This document shows positions 54,332-63,574 of a stretch of DNA of 64,000 nt, piece by piece. Under the pieces are notes generated by a model. The model did no database searches. It saw only the letters and a list, made by a program, of their open reading frames with translations, and was not told the origin of the DNA. The first letter of the stretch is position 1. The number at the start of each line of letters is the position of its first letter. Origin of the DNA: Bacteroides helcogenes P 36-108 (lineage in GTDB: Bacteria > Bacteroidota > Bacteroidia > Bacteroidales > Bacteroidaceae); assembly GCF_000186225.1 (NCBI RefSeq), contig NC_014933.1:2790001-2854000 (forward strand). The letters are read 5' to 3'. The position numbers were made by a program, and so were the translations under genes.

Positions 54332-56012
54332 CCAGCATCTCGAAGTCTTCTTTTCCCATGCCTGTATCACCTAATGAACATGCTTTATTGTGATCGTTCA
54401 GATATATTCTGGGCTTTTCTGTCAGCAAGGCGCTCGTCACGGATAGGGAATCATTGCGATAAGGAGTCGCTATGCCACCCAATTGGAGCATCGTATGGAA
54501 AAAAGAAGCGCTGGAAGAAATATTCCTTTTTTGGTTGCCTTGTGCCGCTTGTGCCAACATCGGATTAGCTTCTTTGTAGCTGTCAGACATCCACAAAAGA
54601 AAAGGTACATGAATTTGATAATATGAGGGTACTGGCGAAGCGTGCAAAAACAGACGCCTCTCATCATCAAAGATATCTTCTCCGTGGTCGGAGGTATAAA
54701 GCATGGCTGCATCCACGCATTGCCGCTGTAACAAGTGAATAATACGTGCCAAAAAATCATCTGTATATCGAATGGAATTATCATAGGCATTTACTAAATT
54801 TTTTTTATACCTGACTTTGGCATCCACCGGAGTGTCAGGTAAAAAAACTGCTCTTTCTGCCGGATAACGCTCACGATAATTAAAATGTGATCCATAAGTA
54901 TGGAGAACAATAAATTGTTTGGTAGCTCCCTTCTCAACTTCGGCTGCCACCAATTTTAGTAATTCATCATCTGAAGGATTATAGTTGGAATCTTTTACGT
55001 CCTCTTTGATAAAATCAAATGTATCGGCCTCTTTACCAAAAAAATCGATGAAGGAATGGTTATAACGCTGATTGGAGAAAAAAGCGGTCTGATACCCGGC
55101 TTCTTTGAATGCAGTAATAATTCCTTTCTGATAATAAATAGAATCAAAATCATTAGCATCGACGGATGATAATAACATCGGAACACTTTTGTGCGTGGTA
55201 TTTGATTCTGTCAGCGCATGACAGAAATAAGTCAATCCTTTTACCTTTGAGAGTTCAGGATTTGTTTCACGTTCATAATCATAAATGGACCAATTATTGG
55301 CGCGGGAAGTTTCGCCCACTACCATTACATACACTTCTCTCCTACCAGCAGGATGAGTGGCTTTGGCATTAAACGTAAAGCCTTTCGATGTTTCCTCATA
55401 CTTTTGTGTTTGAGTAGCCCGTTGAAAAGCAAGTGCAATATTATAACACACATTTGCCGGATACAGATCAGATTTCAGTTCGTAGCGGCTATCCGACAAA
55501 AGAGTAAAGCCTAAAGATGAAATACCGATAGCTAATGCAAACCATGCTCTTTTTCGTTCCCGTCGGACAAATATTTCCGGTAATTTCCGCTTACGCACTA
55601 TTAAAATCATTGCCAGAATCAATGCAGGTATATACAGCAGTACCACGATGACGATAGCAGGTATCAGATTATCGAGTAATTCCAATGCTTCGCTTGGATT
55701 GGTTGTTACCAGATTCAAGAACATGTCCACTGCAATAATGGACTGTCCGAAAAGATAAAGCAACACTATCTGGAAGGCTCCGAAAAAGATAAACGGGAAC
55801 AAAATCCAGAAAGTTCTGCCACTGTTCCTTGACCAAGTCATTACCATATAATATAAGGAGAACGGTAACGCCACATTGCATATCTTTGCCTCCAATGATA
55901 TCGGTTCTGTAAAACAAAGTATGATATTGGGAACTATTAAAACAGTTAGAAACAAATAAAACAACTGTTCCTGATTTCCAAACTGTCCCTTCATGTTTTT
56001 AAAAAGCTTCAT
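54306..56012 (-). CDS. Phosphoethanolamine transferase (EptA-like, sulfatase fold)
   Basis: An inner-membrane enzyme of the EptA/Mcr family that moves phosphoethanolamine from phosphatidylethanolamine to lipid A or glycans; 568 residues. About five N-terminal transmembrane segments (to about 175) are followed by a periplasmic sulfatase-type domain with the nucleophile Thr235 in MVVGETSRANNWS, SVPMLLSS, and metal-binding LYTSDHGEDIFDD. The start at 56012 (MKLFKNMKGQFG) overlaps the stop of the upstream barrel gene by 14 bp; an ATG at 56048 would overlap more. Its substrate (lipid A in Bacteroides is a natural candidate) is inferred. Confidence 0.9.
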   Translation of the reverse strand: MKLFKNMKGQFGNQEQLFYLFLTVLIVPNIILCFTEPISLEAKICNVALPFSLYYMVMTWSRNSGRTFWILFPFIFFGAFQIVLLYLFGQSIIAVDMFLNLVTTNPSEALELLDNLIPAIVIVVLLYIPALILAMILIVRKRKLPEIFVRRERKRAWFALAIGISSLGFTLLSDSRYELKSDLYPANVCYNIALAFQRATQTQKYEETSKGFTFNAKATHPAGRREVYVMVVGETSRANNWSIYDYERETNPELSKVKGLTYFCHALTESNTTHKSVPMLLSSVDANDFDSIYYQKGIITAFKEAGYQTAFFSNQRYNHSFIDFFGKEADTFDFIKEDVKDSNYNPSDDELLKLVAAEVEKGATKQFIVLHTYGSHFNYRERYPAERAVFLPDTPVDAKVRYKKNLVNAYDNSIRYTDDFLARIIHLLQRQCVDAAMLYTSDHGEDIFDDERRLFLHASPVPSYYQIHVPFLLWMSDSYKEANPMLAQAAQGNQKRNISSSASFFHTMLQLGGIATPYRNDSLSVTSALLTEKPRIYLNDHNKACSLGDTGMGKEDFEMLDKKGIRCK

Positions 56013-57195
56013 TGATATTGAATATAAATCCTGTTTGATGTTTGCCAAATCCTAAATCTAAACGCACATTCACTCTTTTCTTGAATTCCCAGCGATAGCC
56101 AAATCCGTAGTTGGGAAGTATCTGCTTGGTCTTGAATTTCTGGAAATCTGGAAATATGGTTCCAGCCCCCACCCACACGGCAACACCATTCCGTTTCCAT
56201 ACATGCTGACGCAGTTCCAATTGGGAATCCATTACACATTTATCACGATAGCGTCCCTCGTAATAGCCACGCATGGAGTAAGATCCTCCTAATGTTGCCA
56301 TCAATCCCCAAGGAGGATTTCCATAATTCAACAAGATGTGAAACTGACCTGCCAATGTGCCACCTTTCCATATAGGATGGTAATAATTTGTCGTCAGTTC
56401 TGTACTGCTAAACGCATATTTGTTGCCAAGAAAAGCAGGGCTGAATCGTTGGTCAATCCTCAAATAATATCCTCTATAAGCATTGGTCAGAAAATCCCGC
56501 GAATCATACAATAGTGAAAAGCCAAGACTAAGATTGGCTGTCCGCGATTTCATCCCTTCCCACAATTCCGGTTTTTCAAAGTCATGTCCATTCACATAAT
56601 CAAACATAGCCATTGGGCCAATATAAAAGTTGCGTGCCATGCGGAACATAAAATCGGCTTTCACCTGTGCCTGAAAGCGTTCATATTCACTCTTGTTGCC
56701 ATTGTCAGAACCATTATCATATCCCTTTCCCCAGTAGAAACTTGGGAAAGAATAAAAATATAAGTTGTAATTAAGACGATATTTATCTTGTGGAAATAAA
56801 TGATTTCCACGTACGCCCAACAAATAAAAACCTACAGTGGAAACATCTCCATACAATGAAATATTAGATGAAGGAAGAAGTGTGTCTCTCCGATCTGTAC
56901 GATAAAGTCCGGCAGCTACCAACCCTAATCCCAGTTTAGTATCGCTGGAATAATGAGGTCCACCTATGATACTGAAATCGAATTTTTTATTATTCTTTTC
57001 CTTGTTGGCATCATTGAAATAGTCAAGGAACCTTTTAAAGAAACCACGGTTGGCAGAAAGCGAGTCAATGTTAGGAGATATATGCGTTGAATCTGTCGGA
57101 ATTGCAAATTCCGCAAAATGTGTTTGTGCGTGATTGGCTGTTTCTGTCATCAGCAACAATATCGCTAATATCCATCTCGTTAGTCTTGTGCTCAT
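55999..57195 (-). CDS. BamA/D15-type outer-membrane barrel protein
   Basis: A 398-residue protein with signal peptide ending near TETANHAQ. A short N-terminal part is followed by a barrel with the D15/surface-antigen pattern: FDFSIIGGPHYSSDTKLGLGLVAAGLYR, SRTANLSLGFSLLYDSRDFLTNAYRGYYLRID, and the C-terminal VNVRLDLGFGKHQTGFIFNINEAF. No POTRA domain is evident, unlike BamA. The gene lies just upstream of, and overlaps, the phosphoethanolamine transferase gene, an arrangement suggesting linked envelope roles. Confidence 0.85.
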   Translation of the reverse strand: MSTRLTRWILAILLLMTETANHAQTHFAEFAIPTDSTHISPNIDSLSANRGFFKRFLDYFNDANKEKNNKKFDFSIIGGPHYSSDTKLGLGLVAAGLYRTDRRDTLLPSSNISLYGDVSTVGFYLLGVRGNHLFPQDKYRLNYNLYFYSFPSFYWGKGYDNGSDNGNKSEYERFQAQVKADFMFRMARNFYIGPMAMFDYVNGHDFEKPELWEGMKSRTANLSLGFSLLYDSRDFLTNAYRGYYLRIDQRFSPAFLGNKYAFSSTELTTNYYHPIWKGGTLAGQFHILLNYGNPPWGLMATLGGSYSMRGYYEGRYRDKCVMDSQLELRQHVWKRNGVAVWVGAGTIFPDFQKFKTKQILPNYGFGYRWEFKKRVNVRLDLGFGKHQTGFIFNINEAF

Positions 57196-57316
57196 TTATA
57201 CTATTCTTTTTGTTTCCACTTTTTCTGTTTTAATGATCTGTTTTCTTCTTACCAATTAAAGTAATAAATAAACAATCATTCATCAATGTTTGTTCTATTA
57301 TAGAATTAACAAAAAA

Positions 57317-57763
57317 ATGATTTATATGCTTAAACGATTTTTATTTCCTCTAAAACCGGATAGTGCGGCAGTATCTGCCATATTATTGATTGTAAGAATT
57401 GTTTTCGGCCTGTTATTAATGAATCATGGCATTGATAAATGGTCTAACTATCAGGAATTGTCTGCTGTCTTTCCCGATCCTTTGGGCATAGGCAGTCCGT
57501 TATCTTTGGGACTGGCTATTTTTGGTGAATTGGTTTGTTCCATGGCATTTATCATAGGTTTCTTATACCGCTTGGCAATGATACCAATGATATTCACAAT
57601 GGTAGTTGCTTTCTTTGTAATTCATGCCAACGACGCATTCAATGTGAAAGAACTTGCTTTTGTCTATCTGACAGTATTTATATTGATGTATATTATTGGT
57701 CCCGGTAGATTTTCCGTTGACCGTCTAATAGGGAACATTTTTTCCCGAAAAGCTGGTTTATAA
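57317..57763 (+). CDS. DoxX family membrane protein
   Basis: A four-helix membrane protein of 148 residues. Signature parts are LLIVRIVFGLLLMNHGIDKW, LSLGLAIFGELVCSMAFIIGF and FLYRLAMIPMIFTMVVAFFVIH. DoxX proteins are small membrane proteins linked to redox or quinol metabolism in some organisms, but the function is not settled. The start at 57317 is used; ATGs at 57290 and 57326 are alternatives. It is divergent from the D15-type barrel gene. Confidence 0.85.
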   Translation: MIYMLKRFLFPLKPDSAAVSAILLIVRIVFGLLLMNHGIDKWSNYQELSAVFPDPLGIGSPLSLGLAIFGELVCSMAFIIGFLYRLAMIPMIFTMVVAFFVIHANDAFNVKELAFVYLTVFILMYIIGPGRFSVDRLIGNIFSRKAGL

Positions 57764-57898
57764 TTCTTTTTATGGGGCTGATTGTACTTTTTCAGGTAGA
57801 AATCTCAATCTTTATCGGAAAACACCTATATTTGCAGGGATGGAAATAGTCCAATGGATTATATTTATTAAACACAGTAAAATAAAAAAAGAATGATT

Positions 57899-58453
57899 AT
57901 GAAAAAAATCAATTTCAAGATGGCCGCAACTGTGATGATTTGCGGTGTGTTTCTTTTCAGTTCCTGTATTGGTTCTTTCGGATTACACAGTAAACTCGTA
58001 AATTGGAATCAAAGTATTGGTAATAAGTTCGTTAATGAACTTGTCTTTTTGGCATTCAATATTATACCAGTATATGGTGTTTGCTATTTGGCTGATGCGC
58101 TGGTTATCAATTCCATCGAATTCTGGAGTGGCAGCAACCCGATGGCAAGCATAGGCGATGTAAAAAAAGTAAAAGGTGAAAATGGCAACTATCTGGTAGA
58201 AACACTTGAGAATGGTTACTCTATTACCAAAGAAGGTGAAACGACGTCTGTGGAACTGATTTATAATAAAGAGCTGAATACTTGGAATGTTGTGGCTGAC
58301 GGTGTTAGTACCGAACTGTTGCAAATGAACAATGACGGCACTGCCCAAATGACTTTACCAAACGGTGAGGAAATGACTGTTGCTCTGAATGCACAAGGTG
58401 TAGCTGCTGCCCGTCAGGCAACAATGGTCGGTACTTATTATGCAGCACGGTAA
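57899..58453 (+). CDS. DUF3332 family lipoprotein
   Basis: A 184-residue protein with the lipobox LFSSC (Cys near residue 23). It has LNNQSIGNK-like NWNQSIGNKFVNELVFLAFNIIPVYGVCYLADALVINSIEFWSG, matching DUF3332, a family of small bacterial lipoproteins with two membrane-associated helices followed by a beta-rich tail (LLQMNNDGTAQMTLPNGEEM). Function unknown. TATATTTG at 57827-57834 may be its -7 box. It is convergent with tamL, 17 bp apart. Confidence 0.8.
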   Translation: MKKINFKMAATVMICGVFLFSSCIGSFGLHSKLVNWNQSIGNKFVNELVFLAFNIIPVYGVCYLADALVINSIEFWSGSNPMASIGDVKKVKGENGNYLVETLENGYSITKEGETTSVELIYNKELNTWNVVADGVSTELLQMNNDGTAQMTLPNGEEMTVALNAQGVAAARQATMVGTYYAAR

Positions 58454-58470
58454 GAATTATTTTTAATTCT

Positions 58471-60786
58471 TTAGAACGGATATCCCACTGCAAAGTGGAA
58501 TGCGAAATCACGGCCGAAATCCGGATGAATAATCGGATATCGGCCTTTTCCTTTTTCATAGACAGGATTGATGGCTTTCATGCCTCCATCAAATCTCAAC
58601 ACGAAAAAATCCAGATCCATGCGTAAACCTAATCCATAAGCCACTGCTATTTGCTTATAAAATTCGTTGAATTTGAATTTTCCTCCAGGTTGATCTTTAT
58701 AATCACGTAATGTCCAGATGTTACCCGCGTCTATAAAGAAAGCTCCTTTGAATTTCCAAAATAAACGTGTGCGATATTCAATGCTCGCATCCAATTTGAT
58801 GTCTCCCGACTGATTCAGAAAATTACCGTCACCGGGAAAGGAACCAGGACCTAAACCACGAACGGACCAGCCACGTACACTATTAGCTCCTCCCGAAAAA
58901 TAACGTTTCTCAAAAGGAATTATTGTCGCATTGCCATAAGGGATGGCAATGCCTGCCCCAAAATGGAATGCTAAAGAATTACGATTGTCAATAACAACAT
59001 TCTTGGCAAAATCAAAATCTCCTTTCAGATATTGTGCAAAAGGTATGCTTAATAATGTATATTCACCATTATCATTTTTTTTCATACCTGTCGCTTTGGC
59101 TACGGCATAAAGAAAATTTCCGGCAGACTCAAAATTGAAACGGATGGTATAAGAGTTACCTGCAACTGCATTATTCATTAGTGTCTGTCCGGTACTATTG
59201 TACGTATAGCTGTAACCAGTGCGAACAATCAGACGGTCGGCATAGTTATATCGTAAAATGTAGTTTTCATCCGTCTCTAAATAATTTTCTTTAAAAGTTG
59301 GATCTATCCATGGCATGTACAGATAGTTGACATCCAATAAATCAATACGATGTTGTGAGTGCCGTCGTTGTGCACTGCTCCATTTATAACTCCATCCTGC
59401 TGATGCCACAATGCGAGTAAACTCCGGTCGCATCTGATAACTGTATTGAAGTCCGAATTCCGTAGTCGCCCGCATTTTCCGTTTAAAATCAGTGGAAAGG
59501 AAAGGAAACATAAAACGAGGAAAATTAACGGTTGCCTCTGCGCCAAGTTCTGTATAATTTTGGTTGTGCTGCCCGCTCTGCAGACCTGATACAGCTTCAT
59601 ATGCACCACGCAGTTTAAGCATAAAAGCTTCGGAACCTTTAAATAAATTGCGGTGTTGGAATGCTACCGATGCGGCTGCCCCTAAATCACCGGCTGAGTT
59701 TGTTCCTTCTATCTCAAAAGAAACAGACTGATGCTTACTTTTGGTCAAAAGTACATAAGAATTCAGCTTGGCACTATCTCCTTGCTGTGTTTCAAAGAAA
59801 CGGATATTTGTGTATTTCAATGCTTGTAAACGCCCGAAGTTAGAATAGGTGCGTTGTACATCTTGTTCATTGAATAAAGTTCCCGGAGTAATTCGCAAGT
59901 TATTGGTTAATACTTTGGGACGCAAGTATAGCTTGTCTTTATAATAAATAGGAAAACCTTTATAATGCAAAGAGTCATTTACTTCTATGCTATTCAAAGC
60001 CGATGATTCCAATACATTGTAATCGGTGATGAAGCTCACTTTATTGATTGTATATTGGCGATGATTTTGTGGTTTATCCTCATTGTTCTGTTTGTAAGGA
60101 GCCAAATGCAAAGTTAAATCAACTAAATAAGTATTCCGCACAGTATCTGCTGTGTATGATATATAGTCTTTATTAAATTTATAATATCCATTCTGCAAAA
60201 GATTATTTGTAATCCGTTGGCGCTCTTCATCCAAAATGTTGACGTCAAAAGGCATGCCTTCAGACAATAGCGTTTTTGTAGAATCCTGTTGCATGTATCG
60301 CTGAATCCTATCGTCTTGAATGTTATATTTCAACATGCGTACTCTATAGGGCTTACCTGCAGTCACTTTATAAACCAACTTCATTTTCTTTTTCTTTACC
60401 TCCCGCATTGATTCTACAATGGCTCCCATATAGCCCATGTTCTGAACAGCTTTAGTCATTTCCTCTATGGTGCGTTCAGTTTCTTTATCACTATAAATGA
60501 CAGGTGCATCTCCTAATCGGCGTAATGTGCGATTTATCCGGCGCGTAGAGTCACGCCCGGACCAGTTGTAAATATATAACTGAGTTTTTATCAGGCTAAA
60601 CCATTTGGAATTGGGATTTTGACGGACGTATAAAGACAAAGCCGAAGGTTTGACATCTTTATTGTCCGTTTGTATGCGTACCTCGTCCAGCAAATACGAA
60701 CCATCCGGTACATATTTGGTGGAAGTACAGGAAGCCCACAAAAGTACAATAGCAGCATATATCGCGTAACGAAGACTTTTCTTCAT
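58471..60786 (-). CDS. TamL-type BamA/TamA family outer-membrane lipoprotein
   Basis: A 771-residue outer-membrane assembly protein of the Bacteroidetes TamA-like class. The start MKKSLRYAIYAAIVLLWASC has a lipobox with Cys20, so it is a lipoprotein, unlike classical TamA. POTRA-like segments span about 30-370 (TKYVPDGSYLLDEVRIQTDN, YTINKVSFITDYNV). The barrel follows, with the conserved KRYFSGGANSVRGWSVRGLGPG region (lid lock motif RGW) and FRFDGGMKA...RDFAFHFAVGYPF as the last strand. No tamB is nearby. A candidate promoter lies upstream and the gene is divergent from a SpoU methylase. Confidence 0.9.
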   Translation of the reverse strand: MKKSLRYAIYAAIVLLWASCTSTKYVPDGSYLLDEVRIQTDNKDVKPSALSLYVRQNPNSKWFSLIKTQLYIYNWSGRDSTRRINRTLRRLGDAPVIYSDKETERTIEEMTKAVQNMGYMGAIVESMREVKKKKMKLVYKVTAGKPYRVRMLKYNIQDDRIQRYMQQDSTKTLLSEGMPFDVNILDEERQRITNNLLQNGYYKFNKDYISYTADTVRNTYLVDLTLHLAPYKQNNEDKPQNHRQYTINKVSFITDYNVLESSALNSIEVNDSLHYKGFPIYYKDKLYLRPKVLTNNLRITPGTLFNEQDVQRTYSNFGRLQALKYTNIRFFETQQGDSAKLNSYVLLTKSKHQSVSFEIEGTNSAGDLGAAASVAFQHRNLFKGSEAFMLKLRGAYEAVSGLQSGQHNQNYTELGAEATVNFPRFMFPFLSTDFKRKMRATTEFGLQYSYQMRPEFTRIVASAGWSYKWSSAQRRHSQHRIDLLDVNYLYMPWIDPTFKENYLETDENYILRYNYADRLIVRTGYSYTYNSTGQTLMNNAVAGNSYTIRFNFESAGNFLYAVAKATGMKKNDNGEYTLLSIPFAQYLKGDFDFAKNVVIDNRNSLAFHFGAGIAIPYGNATIIPFEKRYFSGGANSVRGWSVRGLGPGSFPGDGNFLNQSGDIKLDASIEYRTRLFWKFKGAFFIDAGNIWTLRDYKDQPGGKFKFNEFYKQIAVAYGLGLRMDLDFFVLRFDGGMKAINPVYEKGKGRYPIIHPDFGRDFAFHFAVGYPF

Positions 60787-60816
60787 ACTGAATAATTAAT
60801 TACTCATAAACAGCCA

Positions 60817-60846
60817 CAAATATACTCGTATTTTTTTGTTCTCAAA
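60817..60846 (-). promoter_or_regulatory. Candidate promoter of the TamL-type gene
   Basis: On minus, TTTG (60846-60843), 18 bases, then TATATTTG (60824-60817). The spacing is one base short of the usual range. The leader is about 25-30 bases. Confidence 0.5.
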
Positions 60847-60873
60847 ATAAAAAGGCTGTAAGAGTGCAGAGTT

Positions 60874-60905
60874 TTTGAATATATAAAAATAATAATGTAT
60901 TTTTG
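60874..60905 (+). promoter_or_regulatory. Promoter of the SpoU methylase gene
   Basis: TTTG (60874-60877), 20 bases, then TATTTTTG (60898-60905), a full consensus match. The ATG at 60929 is 23 bases away. Confidence 0.7.
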
Positions 60906-60928
60906 TCAAACAATAATATTTTCATTCT

Positions 60929-61690
60929 ATGACATTAAGCAAAAACCGGATTAAATATATCCACTCATTGGAGTTAAAGAAAAACCGAAAAAACGATAAG
61001 GTCTTTCTTGCGGAAGGTCCCAAATTAGTAGGTGACCTGTTGGAGCATTTTCCTTGTCAGTTTCTTATAGCAACTTCTGAGTGGATCTCTCAAAACGAAG
61101 ATTTACCGACAGATGATGTGACGATAATTACTGAAGAAGAACTTTCTCGTGCCAGTTTATTAAAAACTCCCCAACAAGTGTTGGCAGTATTTCGCCAGCC
61201 CGAAGATACGGCAGACTTTTCAGTTATCAGCCATTCACTTTGTCTCGCTTTGGATGATATACAAGATCCCGGTAATTTAGGAACGATCATCCGGCTTGCC
61301 GATTGGTTTGGAATAGAACATATTTTCTGTTCACCCAATACAGTAGATGCCTATAATCCTAAAACCGTACAAGCCACTATGGGGGGAATTGCACGTGTGA
61401 AGCTTCATTACACTCCTCTTCCCGAACTTATATGTGCCTTGAAAGGCATACCGGTTTACGGTACATTCCTTGATGGGGAAGACATTTATTGCCAACCTTT
61501 GTCTTCTTATGGGCTGATTGTAATGGGAAATGAAGGTAATGGTATAGGAAAAGAAGTAGAACAACTCATTAACAGGAGACTGTACATTCCTAATTATCCG
61601 GCAGATCGTCAAACGTCCGAATCATTAAACGTAGCTATTGCTACCGCAGTAGTTTGTGCCGAGTTTCGGAGACAGGCTGCATTGCCGTAA
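60929..61690 (+). CDS. TrmH/SpoU family rRNA/tRNA 2'-O-methyltransferase
   Basis: A SPOUT RNA methylase of 253 residues. It has the N-terminal substrate-binding domain (KYIHSLELKKNRKNDKVFLAEGPKLVGDLL) and the knotted catalytic domain with motif 1 DPGNLGTIIRLADWFG, motif 2 LIVMGNEGNGIGKEV and motif 3 SLNVAIATAVVCAEF. The last 50 bases overlap the end of the convergent gene on the other strand. The RNA target is not determinable. Confidence 0.9.
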   Translation: MTLSKNRIKYIHSLELKKNRKNDKVFLAEGPKLVGDLLEHFPCQFLIATSEWISQNEDLPTDDVTIITEEELSRASLLKTPQQVLAVFRQPEDTADFSVISHSLCLALDDIQDPGNLGTIIRLADWFGIEHIFCSPNTVDAYNPKTVQATMGGIARVKLHYTPLPELICALKGIPVYGTFLDGEDIYCQPLSSYGLIVMGNEGNGIGKEVEQLINRRLYIPNYPADRQTSESLNVAIATAVVCAEFRRQAALP

Positions 61691-62000
61691 AATCAAAAGG
61701 AAAAAGCAAATAAGGAACCGAATATGCAATTTCTTCTTCTACGCTTTCCGGTACTGATAATAAAAAAACTGGTTTTTCTTCTCTATCAAACAGAGGAAAG
61801 ATCTCTTTTGATAAATCGGGAATAGCTGTATGACGATCATTATCAAGCAAAACTATAACACCGGGCAACCACTCTGTATTCTCTATTTCTTCAGATAAAG
61901 GGCAAATACGCACTATTCCATTTTTTCCTATTTCGAGTACATACTGCTTGAGATACCCATGCCTCGGAAGAAACAGAAAATGAGAAGCATAACGTTTCAT
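61641..62000 (-). CDS. Small conserved-looking protein downstream of DUF4296, function unknown
   Basis: A 119-residue protein starting MKRYASHFLFLPRHGYLKQYVLEIGKNG. The features GVIVLLDNDRHTAIPDLSKEIFPLF and PVFLLSVPESVEEEIAYSVPYLLFPFDF suggest a compact alpha/beta fold. Its ATG overlaps the DUF4296 stop (TAATG), implying coupled translation and that it is a real gene, the last of the lspA operon. Its end overlaps the SpoU methylase gene by 50 bp. No family was recognised. Confidence 0.7.
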   Translation of the reverse strand: MKRYASHFLFLPRHGYLKQYVLEIGKNGIVRICPLSEEIENTEWLPGVIVLLDNDRHTAIPDLSKEIFPLFDREEKPVFLLSVPESVEEEIAYSVPYLLFPFDFTAMQPVSETRHKLLR

Positions 62001-62941
62001 TATTCTTTTCTGATGATAGGTTTTGATTCGCGTACAGGACGTGGGCGGATATTCCTGTGATTTGCATCTTGCGGTGATCTGGCAGATCGAACCTCATCGG
62101 GATGGCCGATACTATCTTTTCCCACATTACTGTTAGTTTGTTGCAGACTGTCTTTAACTGTAGGAATAGAATCGGAAGCATGATAACGCATCAATGAAAT
62201 ATGATCTATCAGCACTGGTCGAGACACCTTTTGTACAGGATAATAAATAAATCCGCGTATTTCCTTTATCTTCCCTAAAGTATCTGCTGTCAGAGTGATC
62301 GTTTTGATTCCTGTCTTCTTAACTTTCAGAATATCATTAATGATGCTGTCGTTCTCATACTGAATTTGCATAGCCATCAAAGGAGCATGTGCGCTGTCCG
62401 GCAGCATGCCATCACGGAAATGGAAGCGTACATTCCATCGTAACGTATCCCTGTCATGGAAATTAGTATCTGAAGGCAAACTAAATATAATCTTATTGTC
62501 CAAAGGCATGCCTGTGAGTTGATAAATATGCTGCCACGTCCACACATCAACGCTGTCACCGGAAAGAGATTCTTTCGGCTTATTGTCACGTATGGCAATC
62601 AGATGATTGATACCGTCTCTTTCGGCTTTCAACCGAAAATTTACTTTTTCATAAATTTTAGTGAGGATTTCCGGATTGCGTGCATACCAAACCATTGAAG
62701 AGTCGAAAACAGCTTGAGTAATACCTTGTTTTTTGAAAACGGATTCAACGTATAGTAATCGTTTATAACTTTCATTATAAGGAACTTCATCACCCATAGC
62801 CTTAGCTATATGATAGTCATAAAGTACATCTTCCATTTTGGCATCCGGTAAAACACCTTCAGGCCTTTTTACCTGGCAAGATGTTAAACAAAATACCAAA
62901 AGGAATACACTATACCATTGAATTCGCTTTCTTCCTTTCAT
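62000..62941 (-). CDS. DUF4296 domain lipoprotein
   Basis: A 313-residue lipoprotein with signal peptide and lipobox LTSC (Cys22). The DUF4296 region is at about 28-120 (RPEGVLPDAKMEDVLYDYHIAKAMGDEVPYN..., FDSSMVWYARNPEILTKIY). The rest is less conserved, with a basic, Pro-rich tail (NHRNIRPRPVRESKPIIRKE). It overlaps lspA by 4 bp (ATGA) and the small downstream gene by 1 bp. Role unknown; its location beside the lipoprotein signal peptidase is recurrent in the group. Confidence 0.85.
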   Translation of the reverse strand: MKGRKRIQWYSVFLLVFCLTSCQVKRPEGVLPDAKMEDVLYDYHIAKAMGDEVPYNESYKRLLYVESVFKKQGITQAVFDSSMVWYARNPEILTKIYEKVNFRLKAERDGINHLIAIRDNKPKESLSGDSVDVWTWQHIYQLTGMPLDNKIIFSLPSDTNFHDRDTLRWNVRFHFRDGMLPDSAHAPLMAMQIQYENDSIINDILKVKKTGIKTITLTADTLGKIKEIRGFIYYPVQKVSRPVLIDHISLMRYHASDSIPTVKDSLQQTNSNVGKDSIGHPDEVRSARSPQDANHRNIRPRPVRESKPIIRKE

Positions 62942-63570
62942 GATTTTTTTATAGCCGCATGGTAAGCCTCATTCAGATATTTACTATAAAACAGAAATAA
63001 AGCAATAACACCGCAACTGATTGCTGCATCGGCAAAATTGAATATCGGGCTGAAAAAAACAAAATGATCTCCACCGATAAAAGGCATCCACTGCGGCCAG
63101 TTTGTTTCAATAATAGGAAAATAGAACATGTCCACTACTTTTCCGTAAAACAATGGAGCGTACCCACCGCTTTCGGGCATAAAAGTAGCTATTTGCGCAT
63201 GGGTACTTTCATTGAAAAATATTCCATAAAAAAGACTGTCAATAATATTACCCATAGCCCCTGTCAATATGAGAGAGAGACATACGATAAAACCTGTCTT
63301 CATGCTTTGTTTCACACACTTGTACAAAAACCAGCCTATTGTCGAAACTGCAATAATACGGAAAATAGTTAGGAATAGTTTATCAAATATTTCCATTCCG
63401 AAAGCCATACCTATATTTTCTGTAAAATAAATGTAAAACCAATCTGTCACACGTATGCTTTCGTGCCAATACATATGCGTTTTAATCCATATCTTGATTA
63501 TCTGATCAATAATCAACATTGAGAAAATAATAAGTAAGGCGATACGGCCTTTCGTGAAAAATTTCCCCAT
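62938..63570 (-). CDS. lspA: Lipoprotein signal peptidase
   Basis: LspA removes signal peptides from prolipoproteins in the inner membrane. The 210 residues have four transmembrane segments. The catalytic aspartates are Asp111 in GAMGNIIDSLFYG and Asp181 in IFNFADAAISCG. It is longer than E. coli LspA (164) because of a periplasmic insertion (HAQIATFMPESGGYAPLFYG) common in Bacteroidetes. The start at 63570 (MGKFFTKGR) is preferred over an ATG at 63603 that would overlap the TraR-like gene by 29 bases. The operon is traR-lspA-DUF4296-hypothetical. Confidence 0.94.
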   Translation of the reverse strand: MGKFFTKGRIALLIIFSMLIIDQIIKIWIKTHMYWHESIRVTDWFYIYFTENIGMAFGMEIFDKLFLTIFRIIAVSTIGWFLYKCVKQSMKTGFIVCLSLILTGAMGNIIDSLFYGIFFNESTHAQIATFMPESGGYAPLFYGKVVDMFYFPIIETNWPQWMPFIGGDHFVFFSPIFNFADAAISCGVIALFLFYSKYLNEAYHAAIKKS

Positions 63571-63574
63571 CTCC

